Notes: a model not told the origin generated them from the letters alone. 35,400 nucleotides of DNA from Clostridium sp. (GCA_012517995.1 JAAYTS010000018.1:1-35400); one strand, 5' to 3'. Numbered from the stretch's first letter, positions 8,015-19,079 are shown. Numbers and translations are program-made.

Positions 8015-10640
8015 CCATATCTTCTATATGTTTTCTTGCCTTTGGAGACAGTGAATCCATAAAATAATTACGATCCATACCCTTTTTTTCTTCATACTCT
8101 TCTTGTATTCTTTTATTAGCTTGTATAATCTCAGCCTTAAGCTCCCTTGCTGAAAGCAGGGCACAGCCTTCACCTCTTACAATAATTTGCTGCAGGTTAT
8201 CTGATGTGGCAACTGTTATATCATATTTTTTCTTGTTATCATAGGCAAATTTCTCTATATACTCATCTGCAGTCTGGGCTTCTTTTGTGTATACCACATG
8301 AATGTTGTAATAATCTATTATCTCCTCACGATGCCCTTCAACACGGTATGCATCAAACACCACAATAATTTCACAATTTCGAATCCACTGATAATTACTT
8401 AATAAATCAAGTAATTTTGTTTTTGCAGCATCCATATTTTCATCTGCAAGCTCTTTTAATTCTGACCATGCGTATATAATATTATACCCATCCACCAAGA
8501 GGTACTCATCCTTCTTTTCTTCCTTTTTACTTGCATAATCATGTGGTCTATAATAGCTTTCAATAGCGGATTTTCTTTTTTTCCAGGAAGACTTTTTGCC
8601 CTGATTTGCATAAAAGGTTTTATCAATAATCTTATCAATTTCTTCTAAACTGATTGTTCTTTCTTCTTTAAATACAGGTTTTTCTCTCTCATCTATTTCT
8701 AAATTTATTTCCTTTTTGAGATAACTTTCCACATGCATGTATTCTTTCACTCTATCCCACTCTACAAAAAAACCTGCACCCTGGGCACAAAATATAGAAC
8801 CTGTTGGATTTTCCACATCTCTTTCTGAATCATATCCTATAGATTCTATCACTTCTTCTTGATTATGACATGGCTCATACCCTTTTAAGTTACAAAATAG
8901 CCTACCTAAACCTTTTGAATAAGCCAGCACTTCTTTTTGATAATTTCTCATTGTACTAACAGGAGCACTGCCCACAAGAACTGCCATATCACCATTTGAT
9001 TGGGATATTTCAAAAGTACCATGCATTTTTTCAATATCAGTCATAGCTCTTCCTACTATTTTTTCAGGCAATTCCAAATAAAATTCATAATAAGGTTCTA
9101 ATAATATACTCTCTGCTTCTTTTAATCCTTGGCGTACCGCCCGGTAGGTAGCTTCCCTAAAGTCACCGCCTTCTGTATGTTTATTATGTGCTTTTCCTGA
9201 AACCAAGGCAATTTTCATATCTGTAATTGGCGCCCCTGTTAAAACGCCTTTATGTTCTTTTTCTTTTAAGTGAGTTAAAATAAGCCTCTGCCAGCTTTTA
9301 GACAATATATCTTCGCTGCATTTTGTTTCAAATTTTAAACCACTTCCCCTTTTCCCTGGTTCTAATAGCAGGTGAACTTCTGCATAATGCCTAAGTGGTT
9401 CAAAATGCCCTACACCTTCAACTGTATTTAAAATGGTTTCTTTATAAACAATTTTTCCATCTCCAAATTCTACATCAACATTAAAGCGTTTTTTTATAAG
9501 GCTTTGTAAAATTTCAATCTGCACTTCCCCCATAACCTTTGCTTGAATTTCCTGCAAATTTTCATCCCATACAATATAAAGTTCAGGCTGTTCTTCCTCA
9601 ATCTCATAAAGTTTAGGAAGCATCGCCCTTGGATCACACCCTTTTGGCAGTATAATTTGATAGCGGAGTATAGGTTCTAATACAGGGGAATTTGAAGCCT
9701 CCTCCACCCCCAATCCTTCTCCCGGTCTAGCCTTAGTAAGTCCTGTTACCGCAAATACATCTCCTGCTTCCACTTCATTTACTGCCTCAAATTTTTCTCC
9801 TGAATAAATACGGATTTGATTTACTTTTTCTTCCCATACACCATTTGTTAAAACATCCCTGACTTTAAGTTTCCCACCTGTAAGTTTCATGTGAGTAAGA
9901 CGATTTCCTTGCTCATCTCTGGTTATTTTAAATATTTTAGCTCCAAATTCATCAGGATAATCAGGAAAAATAGAATACTTTACAATACCTTTTATAAATT
10001 GTTCAACACCCTCTAGCTTTAAAGCTGAACCAAAAAAGCAGGGAAACACTTTTCTTTTTACAAAAGCAGTGCTAATATGAGTAGTTTCAACTTTCCCCCC
10101 CTCCAGATAGGCTTCCATAATTTTTTCATCACACATAGACAATTGTTCATAAAATTCCTCTGTGTTATTCTGTCCAAAATCAATACATCCATCATCCAGC
10201 TGCTCTTTTATTTCCTTTATCAATTTATTTTTATCCACACTATCCCTGTCCATTTTATTTATAAATAAAAAAACAGGTATATTATATATCTCAAGAAGTC
10301 TCCATAATGTCTTAGTATGTCCCTGAACCCCATCTGCAGCACTTATTACCAAAATGGCATAGTCCAAAACCTGAAGTGTCCTTTCCATTTCTGCTGAAAA
10401 GTCCACATGCCCCGGGGTGTCCAATAAAATAACCTGCCTTCCGTCTATTTCAAATACAGCCTGTTTAGAAAAAATAGTAATACCTCTAGCTCTTTCTAGT
10501 TCATAGTTATCTAAATAGGCATCTTTATTGTCTACCCTTCCTATTTTTTTTATTTTTCCACTTAAATAAAGCAGGCTTTCTGATAATGTAGTTTTACCTG
10601 CATCCACATGTGCTAATATTCCAATTACAAACTTTTTCAT
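7998..10640 (-). CDS. EF-G/TetM-like translational GTPase fused to a C-terminal YacP/Rae1-like NYN ribonuclease domain
   Basis: G motifs AHVDAGKTTLSE, RGITIFSKQ, DTPGHVDF, NKMD; TetM-like domains III-V; C-terminal YLLVDGYNIIYAW...IVVFDAY...TADEYIEKFA...ITVATSDN (NYN). Confidence 0.92.
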   Translation of the reverse strand: MKKFVIGILAHVDAGKTTLSESLLYLSGKIKKIGRVDNKDAYLDNYELERARGITIFSKQAVFEIDGRQVILLDTPGHVDFSAEMERTLQVLDYAILVISAADGVQGHTKTLWRLLEIYNIPVFLFINKMDRDSVDKNKLIKEIKEQLDDGCIDFGQNNTEEFYEQLSMCDEKIMEAYLEGGKVETTHISTAFVKRKVFPCFFGSALKLEGVEQFIKGIVKYSIFPDYPDEFGAKIFKITRDEQGNRLTHMKLTGGKLKVRDVLTNGVWEEKVNQIRIYSGEKFEAVNEVEAGDVFAVTGLTKARPGEGLGVEEASNSPVLEPILRYQIILPKGCDPRAMLPKLYEIEEEQPELYIVWDENLQEIQAKVMGEVQIEILQSLIKKRFNVDVEFGDGKIVYKETILNTVEGVGHFEPLRHYAEVHLLLEPGKRGSGLKFETKCSEDILSKSWQRLILTHLKEKEHKGVLTGAPITDMKIALVSGKAHNKHTEGGDFREATYRAVRQGLKEAESILLEPYYEFYLELPEKIVGRAMTDIEKMHGTFEISQSNGDMAVLVGSAPVSTMRNYQKEVLAYSKGLGRLFCNLKGYEPCHNQEEVIESIGYDSERDVENPTGSIFCAQGAGFFVEWDRVKEYMHVESYLKKEINLEIDEREKPVFKEERTISLEEIDKIIDKTFYANQGKKSSWKKRKSAIESYYRPHDYASKKEEKKDEYLLVDGYNIIYAWSELKELADENMDAAKTKLLDLLSNYQWIRNCEIIVVFDAYRVEGHREEIIDYYNIHVVYTKEAQTADEYIEKFAYDNKKKYDITVATSDNLQQIIVRGEGCALLSARELKAEIIQANKRIQEEYEEKKGMDRNYFMDSLSPKARKHIEDMVKKKE

Positions 10641-10790
10641 ATTCTATCTCAAATCCTTAAATTTAATATGATTATAATTAAAAATTCAATATATAAAATT
10701 ATAATTAGTGTAATAAAAATAGCTTATTATGCTCTTATTATACATGCTTATTAGAATTAATCCAATATTCCCGTTTGTATATTAATAGAT

Positions 10791-10839
10791 AAAAAAATCT
10801 GTGTATTACAGCTTATTTAACTGCTATACACAGATTTTT
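10791..10839 (-). terminator. Intrinsic terminator downstream of tRNA-Leu
   Basis: AAAAAATCTGTGTAT ... ATACACAGATTTTTT inverted repeat directly 3' of the tRNA on the minus strand. Confidence 0.85.
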
Positions 10840-10924
10840 TGGTGCGGATGAAGGGAGTCGAACCCCCACGCCGTGAGACACTAGATCCTAAGTCTAGCGC
10901 GTCTGCCAATTCCGCCACATCCGC
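10840..10924 (-). tRNA. tRNA-Leu(UAG), CCA encoded
   Basis: Reverse complement GCGGATGTGGCGGAATTGGCAGACGCGCTAGACTTAGGATCTAGTGTCTCACGGCGTGGGGGTTCGACTCCCTTCATCCGCACCA; anticodon loop CTTAGGA. Confidence 0.95.
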
Positions 10925-11011
10925 ATATGAAATTTAACAACAAAAACAATTATACTCGGCTTCTTGTTATTTGTCAATAGTAAAATCATAATAATTTAAA
11001 AATTTTTTATA

Positions 11012-11179
11012 TTATTTAATATACCCTAGAACTGCTACTATGCCTAGTATCAAAAGCGTTAAAATATAAAAAAAGTATCTTAGAAATTTTTTTAAAAAAG
11101 TTGATTCACTTTTTTTGTAGCCTCTGATTGAATAACTTATCGGAACTAAATCATAGTCATCATTAAAATTAAAAAACAT
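11012..11179 (-). CDS. Small single-TM protein (55 aa), not in the supplied ORF track
   Basis: MFFNFNDDYDLVPISYSIRGYKKSESTFLKKFLRYFFYILTLLILGIVAVLGYIK, preceded by AGGGGGTG SD. Confidence 0.6.
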   Translation of the reverse strand: MFFNFNDDYDLVPISYSIRGYKKSESTFLKKFLRYFFYILTLLILGIVAVLGYIK

Positions 11180-11290
11180 AATAAACACCCCCTATAAAGA
11201 ATTATACATTTTTGTTCATCCAAAATCTAGAGGATATTGTTGGTAATACCAATTCATGCAATAAAAACTGAACTTTAGTACTGCATAAAA

Positions 11291-11322
11291 ATATCAGGTA
11301 AGAGTTTTCTCCCACCTGATAT
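11291..11322 (-). terminator. Intrinsic terminator of pgi
   Basis: ATATCAGGT ... ACCTGATAT hairpin, followed by T-rich sequence on the minus strand. Confidence 0.8.
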
Positions 11323-11344
11323 ATATTTTAATAATATTGTTTTA

Positions 11345-12697
11345 TTATTTTTGAAGACGGGCTTCAAGTTTTTCTTTTTCTTCTTCAAATCCTGGTTTTC
11401 CAAGTAGTGCAAACATATTTTTCTTGTATGCTTCAACACCTGGCTGGTCAAAAGGATTTACCCCTAAAATATATCCACTAATACCACATGCCTTTTCAAA
11501 AAAGTAAACCAGGCTTCCAAAGTAATACTCATTAAGTTCAGGTACAGTAATTAAAAGATTAGGAACGCCACCGTCATTGTGAGCAAGCATTGTTCCCTCT
11601 AGTGCTTTTTTGTTAACAAAATCTATATCTTTACCTGCTATAAAGTTAAGTCCATCAAGGTTTTCCTTATCTTCTTTTATTACAATGTTCTTTCTTGGTT
11701 TTTCCACCTTTATAACAGTTTCAAATATATTTCTCAAACCGTCCTGTACATATTGTCCCATTGAGTGAAGATCTGTTGTGAAATCAACACCTGCTGGGAA
11801 AATACCCTTTTGGTCTTTTCCTTCACTTTCCCCATAAAGCTGTTTCCACCATTCGGTGAAAAAATGTAATGAAGGTTCGTAATTCACCATTATTTCAATT
11901 GTTTTATTTTTTCTATATAATGCATTTCTCACAGCTGCATATTTATAACAATCATTCTCTTCTAGGTTTGGATTGTTGTATAGTTTATAAGCATCAGCTG
12001 CACCTTTCATCATGCTATCAATATCTGCTCCTGACGCAGCTATTGGTAGTAATCCTACAGCTGTTAAAACAGAAAATCTTCCACCTACATCATCAGGTAC
12101 TACAAAAGTCTCATAACCTTCTTCATTAGATAGCTTTTTCAAAGCACCTTTTTCTTTGTCAGTGGTAACATATATTCTCTTTCTAGCCTCTTCTTTTCCA
12201 TATTTGTTTTCTATATACTCTTTAAAAATTCTAAAAGCTATAGCTGGCTCAGTTGTAGTTCCAGACTTGGATATAACATTTACAGATATCTCTTTTCCTT
12301 CAATAACTTCTAATAAGTCTGCAATATATGTTGAACTGATATTATTTCCTACAAAATAAATTTTAGGTGTATTTCTCTTTTCTTTTGGCAGCTCATTGTA
12401 AAATGTGTGCGAAAGCATATCTATTGCTGCCTTAGCCCCTAGATATGAGCCTCCAATTCCTATTACAATCAAAACTTCTGAATCAGATCTTATTTTTTGA
12501 GCTGCTGCCTTTATTCTTGCAAATTCTTCCTTGTCATAGTTTAAAGGAAGGTCCAGCCAGCCTAAAAAATCATTTCCTGCTCCTGTTTTGTTGTGAAGCA
12601 TATCATGGGATATCTTTACAGCGTCTTTAAGATATGCTATCTCATTATCATTAACAAACTCCCCTGCTTTTGAATAATCAAATTTTATTTTTTCCAT
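11345..12697 (-). CDS. pgi: Glucose-6-phosphate isomerase
   Basis: [65 protein letters not shown]. Confidence 0.97.
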   Translation of the reverse strand: MEKIKFDYSKAGEFVNDNEIAYLKDAVKISHDMLHNKTGAGNDFLGWLDLPLNYDKEEFARIKAAAQKIRSDSEVLIVIGIGGSYLGAKAAIDMLSHTFYNELPKEKRNTPKIYFVGNNISSTYIADLLEVIEGKEISVNVISKSGTTTEPAIAFRIFKEYIENKYGKEEARKRIYVTTDKEKGALKKLSNEEGYETFVVPDDVGGRFSVLTAVGLLPIAASGADIDSMMKGAADAYKLYNNPNLEENDCYKYAAVRNALYRKNKTIEIMVNYEPSLHFFTEWWKQLYGESEGKDQKGIFPAGVDFTTDLHSMGQYVQDGLRNIFETVIKVEKPRKNIVIKEDKENLDGLNFIAGKDIDFVNKKALEGTMLAHNDGGVPNLLITVPELNEYYFGSLVYFFEKACGISGYILGVNPFDQPGVEAYKKNMFALLGKPGFEEEKEKLEARLQK

Positions 12698-13035
12698 ACA
12701 ACAAAACCTCCAATATATTTTTCTCTAACCATATTTTGTAACATGTTTATAGATTAAATTTGTTTTTATTTTAACAAATCATACCTACAAGTGCAATAGA
12801 ATTCTTTTAAGAAGTCCAATTCTCTAATCCTCTTTAATACTTTTTCATGGGAAACCGTTCCAATATTATTTGTTCTGCATAAAGATCTCGCTTCCTACAC
12901 AGTATAAATTTTAGACAAAATTATTAAATATATTCTTGTAAGGTGTATATTTCTATGTGTTTTATTTTGTTTTTTGTTAAAAATAATGTTGAAACACAAA
13001 ATAAAACATTTTATTTAAAAAGGTTGGTGAATGAT

Positions 13036-13263
13036 ATGGCTAAAAGAAATACGCCATTAGTACCAGAAAGCAGAGATGCTCTTGCTAAATTTAAAATGCA
13101 ATGTGCTGAAGAAATCGGACGTTTAGAATTTGTAAAAGAAAATAATGACCACTACAAAGGTGACCTGCCATCTAGAGTTAATGGTGAACAAGGCGGTCCT
13201 ATAGGTGGACAAATGGTTAAAAGAATGATTGAAATGGCTGAAAAACAATTGGCTCAACAATAA
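13036..13263 (+). CDS. Alpha/beta-type small acid-soluble spore protein (start revised)
   Basis: MAKRNTPLVPESRDALAKFKMQCAEEIGRLEFVKENNDHYKGDLPSRVNGEQGGPIGGQMVKRMIEMAEKQLAQQ; AGGTTGGTGA upstream. Confidence 0.92.
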   Translation: MAKRNTPLVPESRDALAKFKMQCAEEIGRLEFVKENNDHYKGDLPSRVNGEQGGPIGGQMVKRMIEMAEKQLAQQ

Positions 13264-13316
13264 ATACTATATAGGAATTTAATAAAAACATAGAAAAACA
13301 GCCTTAAGAAATATCA

Positions 13317-13357
13317 TAAAAGACCACATTAGGTAATATTTTCAATGTGGTCTTTTG
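13317..13357. terminator. Bidirectional terminator between the SASP gene and pheT
   Basis: AAAAGACCACATT ... AATGTGGTCTTTT. Confidence 0.85.
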
Positions 13358-13378
13358 ATTTTATAAGCTTTCTAATAT

Positions 13379-15766
13379 TTATCTTAGTTCTGCATCAATG
13401 TTCTTTTTCAAACCATCAAGGATTTTTTTCATTGTCTTGTTTACATCTTCATCGGTAAGGGTTTTATCAGCTGCTCTAAATGTTAAAGAATAAGCAACAC
13501 TTTTCATTCCCTCTGGAACCTGTTTACCCTTATAGACATCAAAAAGTTTAATGTCTTCTAAAATCTTACCACCTCTTTGTTTTAATATATCCTCTATCTC
13601 TTTTACTAAAACCTCATCTTTTACAACCATTGCAATATCCCTTGTCACTGCTGGATACTTAGGAAGTGGCTTGTATTCAGATTTTAAAGATGCATTTTCA
13701 ACAAGTTTATCAATTTCAATTACACCTATATATGTTCTTTGAGGACATTCAAATTCATCTGCCACATCAGGGTGAATTTCTCCTATTGTACCTACATACT
13801 CACCATTTATTTTTACAATTGCTGTTCTTCCAGGATGAAATGTAACATTTTCTTTTTCAGGCACAAAATCATATTTTGCTATTCCAAGTACCGAAAATAA
13901 TTCTTCTATAACCCCTTTAAGTGAATAAAAATCTACATCTCCGTACATCCCTAATGTTAATACAGGTTTTTCTGTGGGAAGTTCTTCAATTGGCTGTCCC
14001 TTTGGAATATACACAAATGATTTTTCAAAAAATGCCGCCTCTTCCACTCTTCTATTGTAATTAGTGCTAATCACTTGGAGCATTTCTGGAATTGTTGTTG
14101 TCCTCATAATGCTAAAATCTTCTCCAAGTGGATTTTGAATTACAACGGTATTGCGAAGTTCACTTTCTTTTGGCAGCTTGATTTTATCAAACACCTTTGG
14201 ACTTGTAAAAGAATATGTGTATGTTTCAAATAGTCCACATGAAACCATTGTATTTATAATAATATCTTCTACTTTTTGCTTAAAAGTTTTCTTTCCTAAT
14301 GTAGAGGATTTACCAGATAATAAAGTCGGTTCTATGTTATTGTATCCATAAAATCTAGCTACTTCCTCAGCTAAATCAGCTTCCCTTTCTACATCTTGTC
14401 TAAAACTTGGCACCTTTACAGTTAAATCACTCTCATTAACTTCAAATTCCAGTGATTTAAATATTTTTATCATTTCCTCCGTTGGAATATTTGTACCTAA
14501 AAGTTTATTTATATTTTCAGGGTTAAATTTAAGTGCTCTCTCCTGTTGCTTCTTTTCATAGCAGTCAATTACACCTTTGCACACAACACCTGCATTAAGC
14601 TCTTCTACTAGCTGTGCAGCCCTATCAATAGCCAACAAAGCATTTTGAGCATCCAAACCCTTTTCAAACCTTGCTGATGCTTCAGTTCTAAGACCAAGTT
14701 TTTTTGCAGTAGTCCTGACGGAAGAACCTTTAAAATTAGCAGACTCAAATAAAATTGTCCTGGTATCTTCTCTGATTTCTGAATTTTCAGCACCCATAAC
14801 ACCTGCTACCGCCACAGCTCTCTTTTCATCTGCAATTACAAGCATGGAAGAATCAAGTTTTCTGTCTATATCATCTAAAGTTGTTATCTCTTCACCATCC
14901 TCGGCTCTTCTTACAATAATTTTTTGTCCTTCTAAATAAGTAAGGTCAAAGGCATGCATAGGTTGACCATATTCTAACATTACATAGTTTGTTATATCAA
15001 CAATATTATTGATAGGTCTTACTCCTGCCGCTTTAAGCCTATCTCTCATCCATTTTGGAGAAGGCTCTATTTTTACATCCTTTACTATTCTTGCAACATA
15101 TCTTGGACAAAGGTCAGCATCTTTTATTTCCACTTTAGCATATTTATCTGCTTCATCTCCCTTTTCTTCAAGCTTTACATCTGGTTTTTTAAATTCTTTG
15201 CCCAAAGTTACAGCAGCTTCTCTTGCAAGACCAACAATACTAAGGCAATCAGGTCTGTTGGATGTTATTTCAAATTCTACAACGGTATCATTTAATCCTA
15301 AAACCTCTTTTATATCCGTTCCTAATGGATAACTCTCATTTATTATATAAATCCCATCCTCAGGAGCATCTGGATAGTCTTCTTTGGTAAATCCCAACTC
15401 CCCTATGGAACACATCATTCCTTCCGATACCACTCCTCTTAGTTTGCCCTTGGATATTTTTATGCCTCCTGCTAAGGTTGCACCAGTAAGAGCAACTGGA
15501 ATAATATCTTGTTCTTTTATGTTGTCTGCTCCTGTTACAACTTGAATAACCTCATTTCCCACATCCACTTTACAAACTTGAAGTTTGTCTGCATCAGGAT
15601 GCTTTTCTATTGATAAAATTTTACCAACTACAACTTTGCTGATTTCTTCTCCCTGTACCTCAAGTCCCTCAACTTTAGAACCAGACATAGTCATTTTATC
15701 TGCAAATTCTTTAACTTCTACATCTATATCAACATAATCTTTAAGCCAACTTATCGGTGCTTTCAT
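13379..15766 (-). CDS. pheT: Phenylalanyl-tRNA synthetase beta subunit
   Basis: MKAPISWLKDYVDIDV, tRNA-binding domain VVVGKILSIEKHPDADKLQVCKVDVG, B5 and FDX-ACB domains. Confidence 0.97.
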   Translation of the reverse strand: MKAPISWLKDYVDIDVEVKEFADKMTMSGSKVEGLEVQGEEISKVVVGKILSIEKHPDADKLQVCKVDVGNEVIQVVTGADNIKEQDIIPVALTGATLAGGIKISKGKLRGVVSEGMMCSIGELGFTKEDYPDAPEDGIYIINESYPLGTDIKEVLGLNDTVVEFEITSNRPDCLSIVGLAREAAVTLGKEFKKPDVKLEEKGDEADKYAKVEIKDADLCPRYVARIVKDVKIEPSPKWMRDRLKAAGVRPINNIVDITNYVMLEYGQPMHAFDLTYLEGQKIIVRRAEDGEEITTLDDIDRKLDSSMLVIADEKRAVAVAGVMGAENSEIREDTRTILFESANFKGSSVRTTAKKLGLRTEASARFEKGLDAQNALLAIDRAAQLVEELNAGVVCKGVIDCYEKKQQERALKFNPENINKLLGTNIPTEEMIKIFKSLEFEVNESDLTVKVPSFRQDVEREADLAEEVARFYGYNNIEPTLLSGKSSTLGKKTFKQKVEDIIINTMVSCGLFETYTYSFTSPKVFDKIKLPKESELRNTVVIQNPLGEDFSIMRTTTIPEMLQVISTNYNRRVEEAAFFEKSFVYIPKGQPIEELPTEKPVLTLGMYGDVDFYSLKGVIEELFSVLGIAKYDFVPEKENVTFHPGRTAIVKINGEYVGTIGEIHPDVADEFECPQRTYIGVIEIDKLVENASLKSEYKPLPKYPAVTRDIAMVVKDEVLVKEIEDILKQRGGKILEDIKLFDVYKGKQVPEGMKSVAYSLTFRAADKTLTDEDVNKTMKKILDGLKKNIDAELR

Positions 15767-15814
15767 ATTAATACTACTCCTTTCAAAATATATTCTATAT
15801 TCTTGTATATTTTA

Positions 15815-16834
15815 CTAAAACTGTTTTAAAAATCTTATATCATTTTCATATAACAGTCTTAAATCATCAATATTAAATCTTCCCATTGCTGTTCTTTCAG
15901 CACCAAGCCCAAAGGCAAAACCGCTATACACTGTAGAGTCTATACCACACACTTCTAAAACTTTAGGATGTACCATTCCTGCACCTAAAATTTCAATCCA
16001 GCCTTCGTCTTTACAAACTCTACATCCTTTTCCTCCGCAAGCCCAACATGAAACATCAACCTCTGCGCTAGGTTCAGTGAAAGGAAAGTGATGTGGTCTA
16101 AGCCTTATATCAGTTTTCTCTCCAAACATGCTTTTTGCAAATACCTTTAATGTTCCAATTAAATCTCCCATTGTAACACCTTTATCTACTACAAGACCCT
16201 CTACCTGATGAAATATAGGAGAATGAGTTGCATCTACTGCATCAGAACGATAAACTCTTCCTGGACAAATTATCTTAATTGGAGGCTTTTTGTTCTCCAT
16301 CACTCTTATCTGAACAGGTGAAGTTTGAGTTCTTAAAAGTATATCTCCATTTATATAAAATGTATCCTGAACATCTTTTGCAGGATGATTTTCAGGGATA
16401 TTTAGTGCTTCAAAGTTATAGTAATCCTTTTCAACTTCAGGACCTTCTGCAATTTCATAACCCATTCCAATAAAAACTTCAGTAATTTCATCTATAACAT
16501 TGGTAAGGGGATGTTTTTTACCCAAAACTTTTCTCTTGCCAGGCATGGTTACATCTATAACTTCCTCTTGAAGCTTTAATTCTCTCTCTTTGTTTGCAAG
16601 TTCTTTTTTAACTTCCACCAACCTATTTTCCAGAAAACTTCTTATTTCATTTGCCATCTGACCTACCACAGGTCTTTCTTCTGGCGTCAGTGAACCCATA
16701 CCCCTTAGTACAGAAGTGAGTTCCCCTTTTTTTCCTAAGTATTTGACTCTTACATTTTCTAAACTCGTAATATCCGCAACATTAGCTATCTCCGCTTCTG
16801 CTTTATTTCTAATGTTGTTTAACTGTTCTTTCAT
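15815..16834 (-). CDS. pheS: Phenylalanyl-tRNA synthetase alpha subunit (start revised to [15 protein letters not shown])
   Basis: [70 protein letters not shown] before 16834; the 5' extension in the ORF track overlaps the T-box leader. Confidence 0.97.
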   Translation of the reverse strand: MKEQLNNIRNKAEAEIANVADITSLENVRVKYLGKKGELTSVLRGMGSLTPEERPVVGQMANEIRSFLENRLVEVKKELANKERELKLQEEVIDVTMPGKRKVLGKKHPLTNVIDEITEVFIGMGYEIAEGPEVEKDYYNFEALNIPENHPAKDVQDTFYINGDILLRTQTSPVQIRVMENKKPPIKIICPGRVYRSDAVDATHSPIFHQVEGLVVDKGVTMGDLIGTLKVFAKSMFGEKTDIRLRPHHFPFTEPSAEVDVSCWACGGKGCRVCKDEGWIEILGAGMVHPKVLEVCGIDSTVYSGFAFGLGAERTAMGRFNIDDLRLLYENDIRFLKQF

Positions 16835-16934
16835 GCTTTTACTCCTCCTTATAATCTTAATGATATCATCCGTCAAAAAAAAATTTGAAATTTTTGTATA
16901 TGCAAAATATACATATTTTTTAATGAAACATATA

Positions 16935-17193
16935 AAAAACCTTCCTTCCCATATGGGACGAAGGTCATCTCGCGGTACCACCCAACTTTTTATACATGAA
17001 AAATGTATAAACACTCAATGCAAATAACGGTTTGCCCCCGGTATCTCCTACTTATATCAATGTTCAGGATACAGCTCCAGAGTGAACTTCAACAGCCAGC
17101 CTTTTAAAAATACTTTCAGCCTATGGTATTTTTTCTCTTTAAATAGCCAAAAGCTGTCTACTCTCTCTATCATTGCTTTTACATTAATAGTTT
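16935..17193 (-). promoter_or_regulatory. T-box leader (Phe) of pheST with terminator/antiterminator
   Basis: Minus strand has T-box GGGTGGTACCGCG (16971-16983), terminator CCTTCGTCCCATATGGGAAGGAAGGTTTTTT (16935-16964), AGTA-box-like AGTAGGAGATACC, and a plausible TTC specifier in GAAGTTCACTCT. Confidence 0.93.
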
Positions 17194-17199
17194 CCATAA

Positions 17200-17228
17200 A
17201 TTATAGCACAAATAATGCCTGCATACAA
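17200..17228 (-). promoter_or_regulatory. Promoter of the pheST T-box transcript
   Basis: TTGTAT-17-TATAAT on the minus strand, just upstream of the T-box start. Confidence 0.6.
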
Positions 17229-17454
17229 GAGGTCAATTTTTAGCTAGGTATATATACTTCTTGATATAATTTACACAGATATTTTAATTATATGTATAAA
17301 ATATGTTTAATTCTTCCGATAATTATTTTGCTGCTCCCCCCCTTGTCTTTCACTTATACTTTAAATATAATGTGTGATAAGACAATTACAATGTATAATT
17401 AAGAACATTTTATAAAACTTTTTTTAAATTAAAATATTATAAGGATGTGAAAAA

Positions 17455-18795
17455 ATGTCTAAAATTACATTTCCAAAAGATTTTATATGGGGTAGTGCAA
17501 CATCGTCTTATCAAATTGAAGGTGCTTTTGACCAAGACGGAAAAGGCGAATCTATATGGGATCGCTTCTGCCATACACCTGGAACCATTATAAATGGTGA
17601 CACTGGTGACGTGGCTTGTGATCATTATCATAGATATAAAGAAGACATTGCCTTAATGAAGGAAATTGGACTTCAATCCTATAGATATTCTATTTCCTGG
17701 CCTAGAATTTTTCCTGAAGGGAAGGGACAGTACAATGAAAAAGGACTGGACTTTTATAAAAGGCTTACTTATGAACTGTTAGAAAATGACATTAAGCCTT
17801 CTATAACCCTTTACCACTGGGACCTCCCTCAAAAACTCCAGGATATAGGAGGATGGGCTAACAGGGATGTAACTGATTATTTTGTTGACTATGTCGGACT
17901 CTTATTCGAAAAATTAGGAGATATTGTCCCCTTTTGGGTTACTCAAAACGAACCTTGGATAGTTGCCTTTTTAGGTAACATGAGAGGAGTTCATGCCCCT
18001 GGAATTAAAAATTTAAAAACTACTTTAGAAGTGTTTCATAATCTTTTGCTATCACACGGGAAAGCTGTTAGTGCTTACAGACAACTTAACCTTCCAGGTA
18101 AAATTGGTATAGCACCAAACTTTGCAACAAAATATCCTGCATCAGATAAAATAGAAGATATAAAGGCTTGCGAATTAGCAGACGGGGTTTTAAATAAATG
18201 GTTTATACATCCTGTTTTTAAAGGTGAATATCCTCAGGATATAGTTAAGTTTTATTCAGATAGAGGAGTTGAATTTAATTATCTTCCAGAAGATATGAAA
18301 ATAATTGGTGCTGCTATAGACTTTTTGGCAATAAATTATTACTCATCAGAATTTGTAAAACACCATCCTGTTGATGGTTTTGTAGACATAAATAATGAAC
18401 TTTCCCAGTTTGAAAGAACTGAAATGGATTGGATTATATACCCAAAAGGCTTATATGACCTTCTTTTACGTCTTGACAATGACTGCAATAAAATAGATAT
18501 AATTATAAGTGAAAATGGTGCTGCCTTTGATGATAAAATAGATGAAAACGGCAATATTAACGATGTTGAAAGAATGGAGTATATTAAAGAACACTTAATT
18601 CATGCACATAAAGCTATTGAAAAAGGTGTAAATTTAAAAGGCTATTATTTGTGGTCTTTATTGGATAATTTTGAATGGAGTTATGGATATTCCAAAAGAT
18701 TTGGTATTATACATGTAGACCATAAAAGCCAGAAAAGAACAATAAAAAATAGTGGTTATCTATATAAGGACATCATAAAAAATAACGGCTTATAA
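17455..18795 (+). CDS. GH1 family beta-glucosidase
   Basis: FIWGSATSSYQIEGA, YRYSISWPRIFPEG, WVTQNEPW (acid/base), IISENGAA (nucleophile), WSLLDNFEWSYGYSKRFGI. Confidence 0.96.
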   Translation: MSKITFPKDFIWGSATSSYQIEGAFDQDGKGESIWDRFCHTPGTIINGDTGDVACDHYHRYKEDIALMKEIGLQSYRYSISWPRIFPEGKGQYNEKGLDFYKRLTYELLENDIKPSITLYHWDLPQKLQDIGGWANRDVTDYFVDYVGLLFEKLGDIVPFWVTQNEPWIVAFLGNMRGVHAPGIKNLKTTLEVFHNLLLSHGKAVSAYRQLNLPGKIGIAPNFATKYPASDKIEDIKACELADGVLNKWFIHPVFKGEYPQDIVKFYSDRGVEFNYLPEDMKIIGAAIDFLAINYYSSEFVKHHPVDGFVDINNELSQFERTEMDWIIYPKGLYDLLLRLDNDCNKIDIIISENGAAFDDKIDENGNINDVERMEYIKEHLIHAHKAIEKGVNLKGYYLWSLLDNFEWSYGYSKRFGIIHVDHKSQKRTIKNSGYLYKDIIKNNGL

Positions 18796-18884
18796 TAAAA
18801 TACTTTTTATAACTAGCCGTACAAAAATAGTAAATAAAATAAAATTTCCTTAACGCAACGGGTGGGGCAAAGTCTCCACCTTAT

Positions 18885-19079
18885 TTAATCAAGGAGCTTG
18901 AAACTATAAATTTTACTTATATTAATATATTCCAACTTCTTATTCCTTTTTATCTCTACCCATCCACCTTTACAATCACTTATCACTCCCCTTGTACCCA
19001 ATCTTAAAATTTTTGACCAAAGGGAAAGATACAAAACAACCCTTCTTCCCACATACTGTTTTAAATAATTATTATTCAT
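18885..19079 (-). CDS. Small conserved-type protein (64 aa), possibly SH3/Sm-like barrel
   Basis: MNNNYLKQYVGRRVVLYLSLWSKILRLGTRGVISDCKGGWVEIKRNKKLEYINISKIYSFKLLD; alternating beta-strand pattern. Confidence 0.5.
   Translation of the reverse strand: MNNNYLKQYVGRRVVLYLSLWSKILRLGTRGVISDCKGGWVEIKRNKKLEYINISKIYSFKLLD

Noticed and set aside
12766-12894. Start-less minus open frame EARSLCRTNNIGTVSHEKVLKRIRELDFLKEFYCTCRYDLLK*
   Set aside because: Protein-like but only about 43 codons, no start codon, bounded by stops; too short to call a pseudogene without a search.
16716-17027. 103-aa plus-strand ORF and the 5' extension of pheS to 17014
   Set aside because: Both lie over the T-box leader; the pheS start at 16834 has a clear SD.
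18861-18880. GGTGGGG-CAAAGT-CTCCACC hairpin after the beta-glucosidase gene
   Set aside because: Stem includes a G-U pair and has only a weak T-tract; may be the gene's terminator but not firm enough to list.
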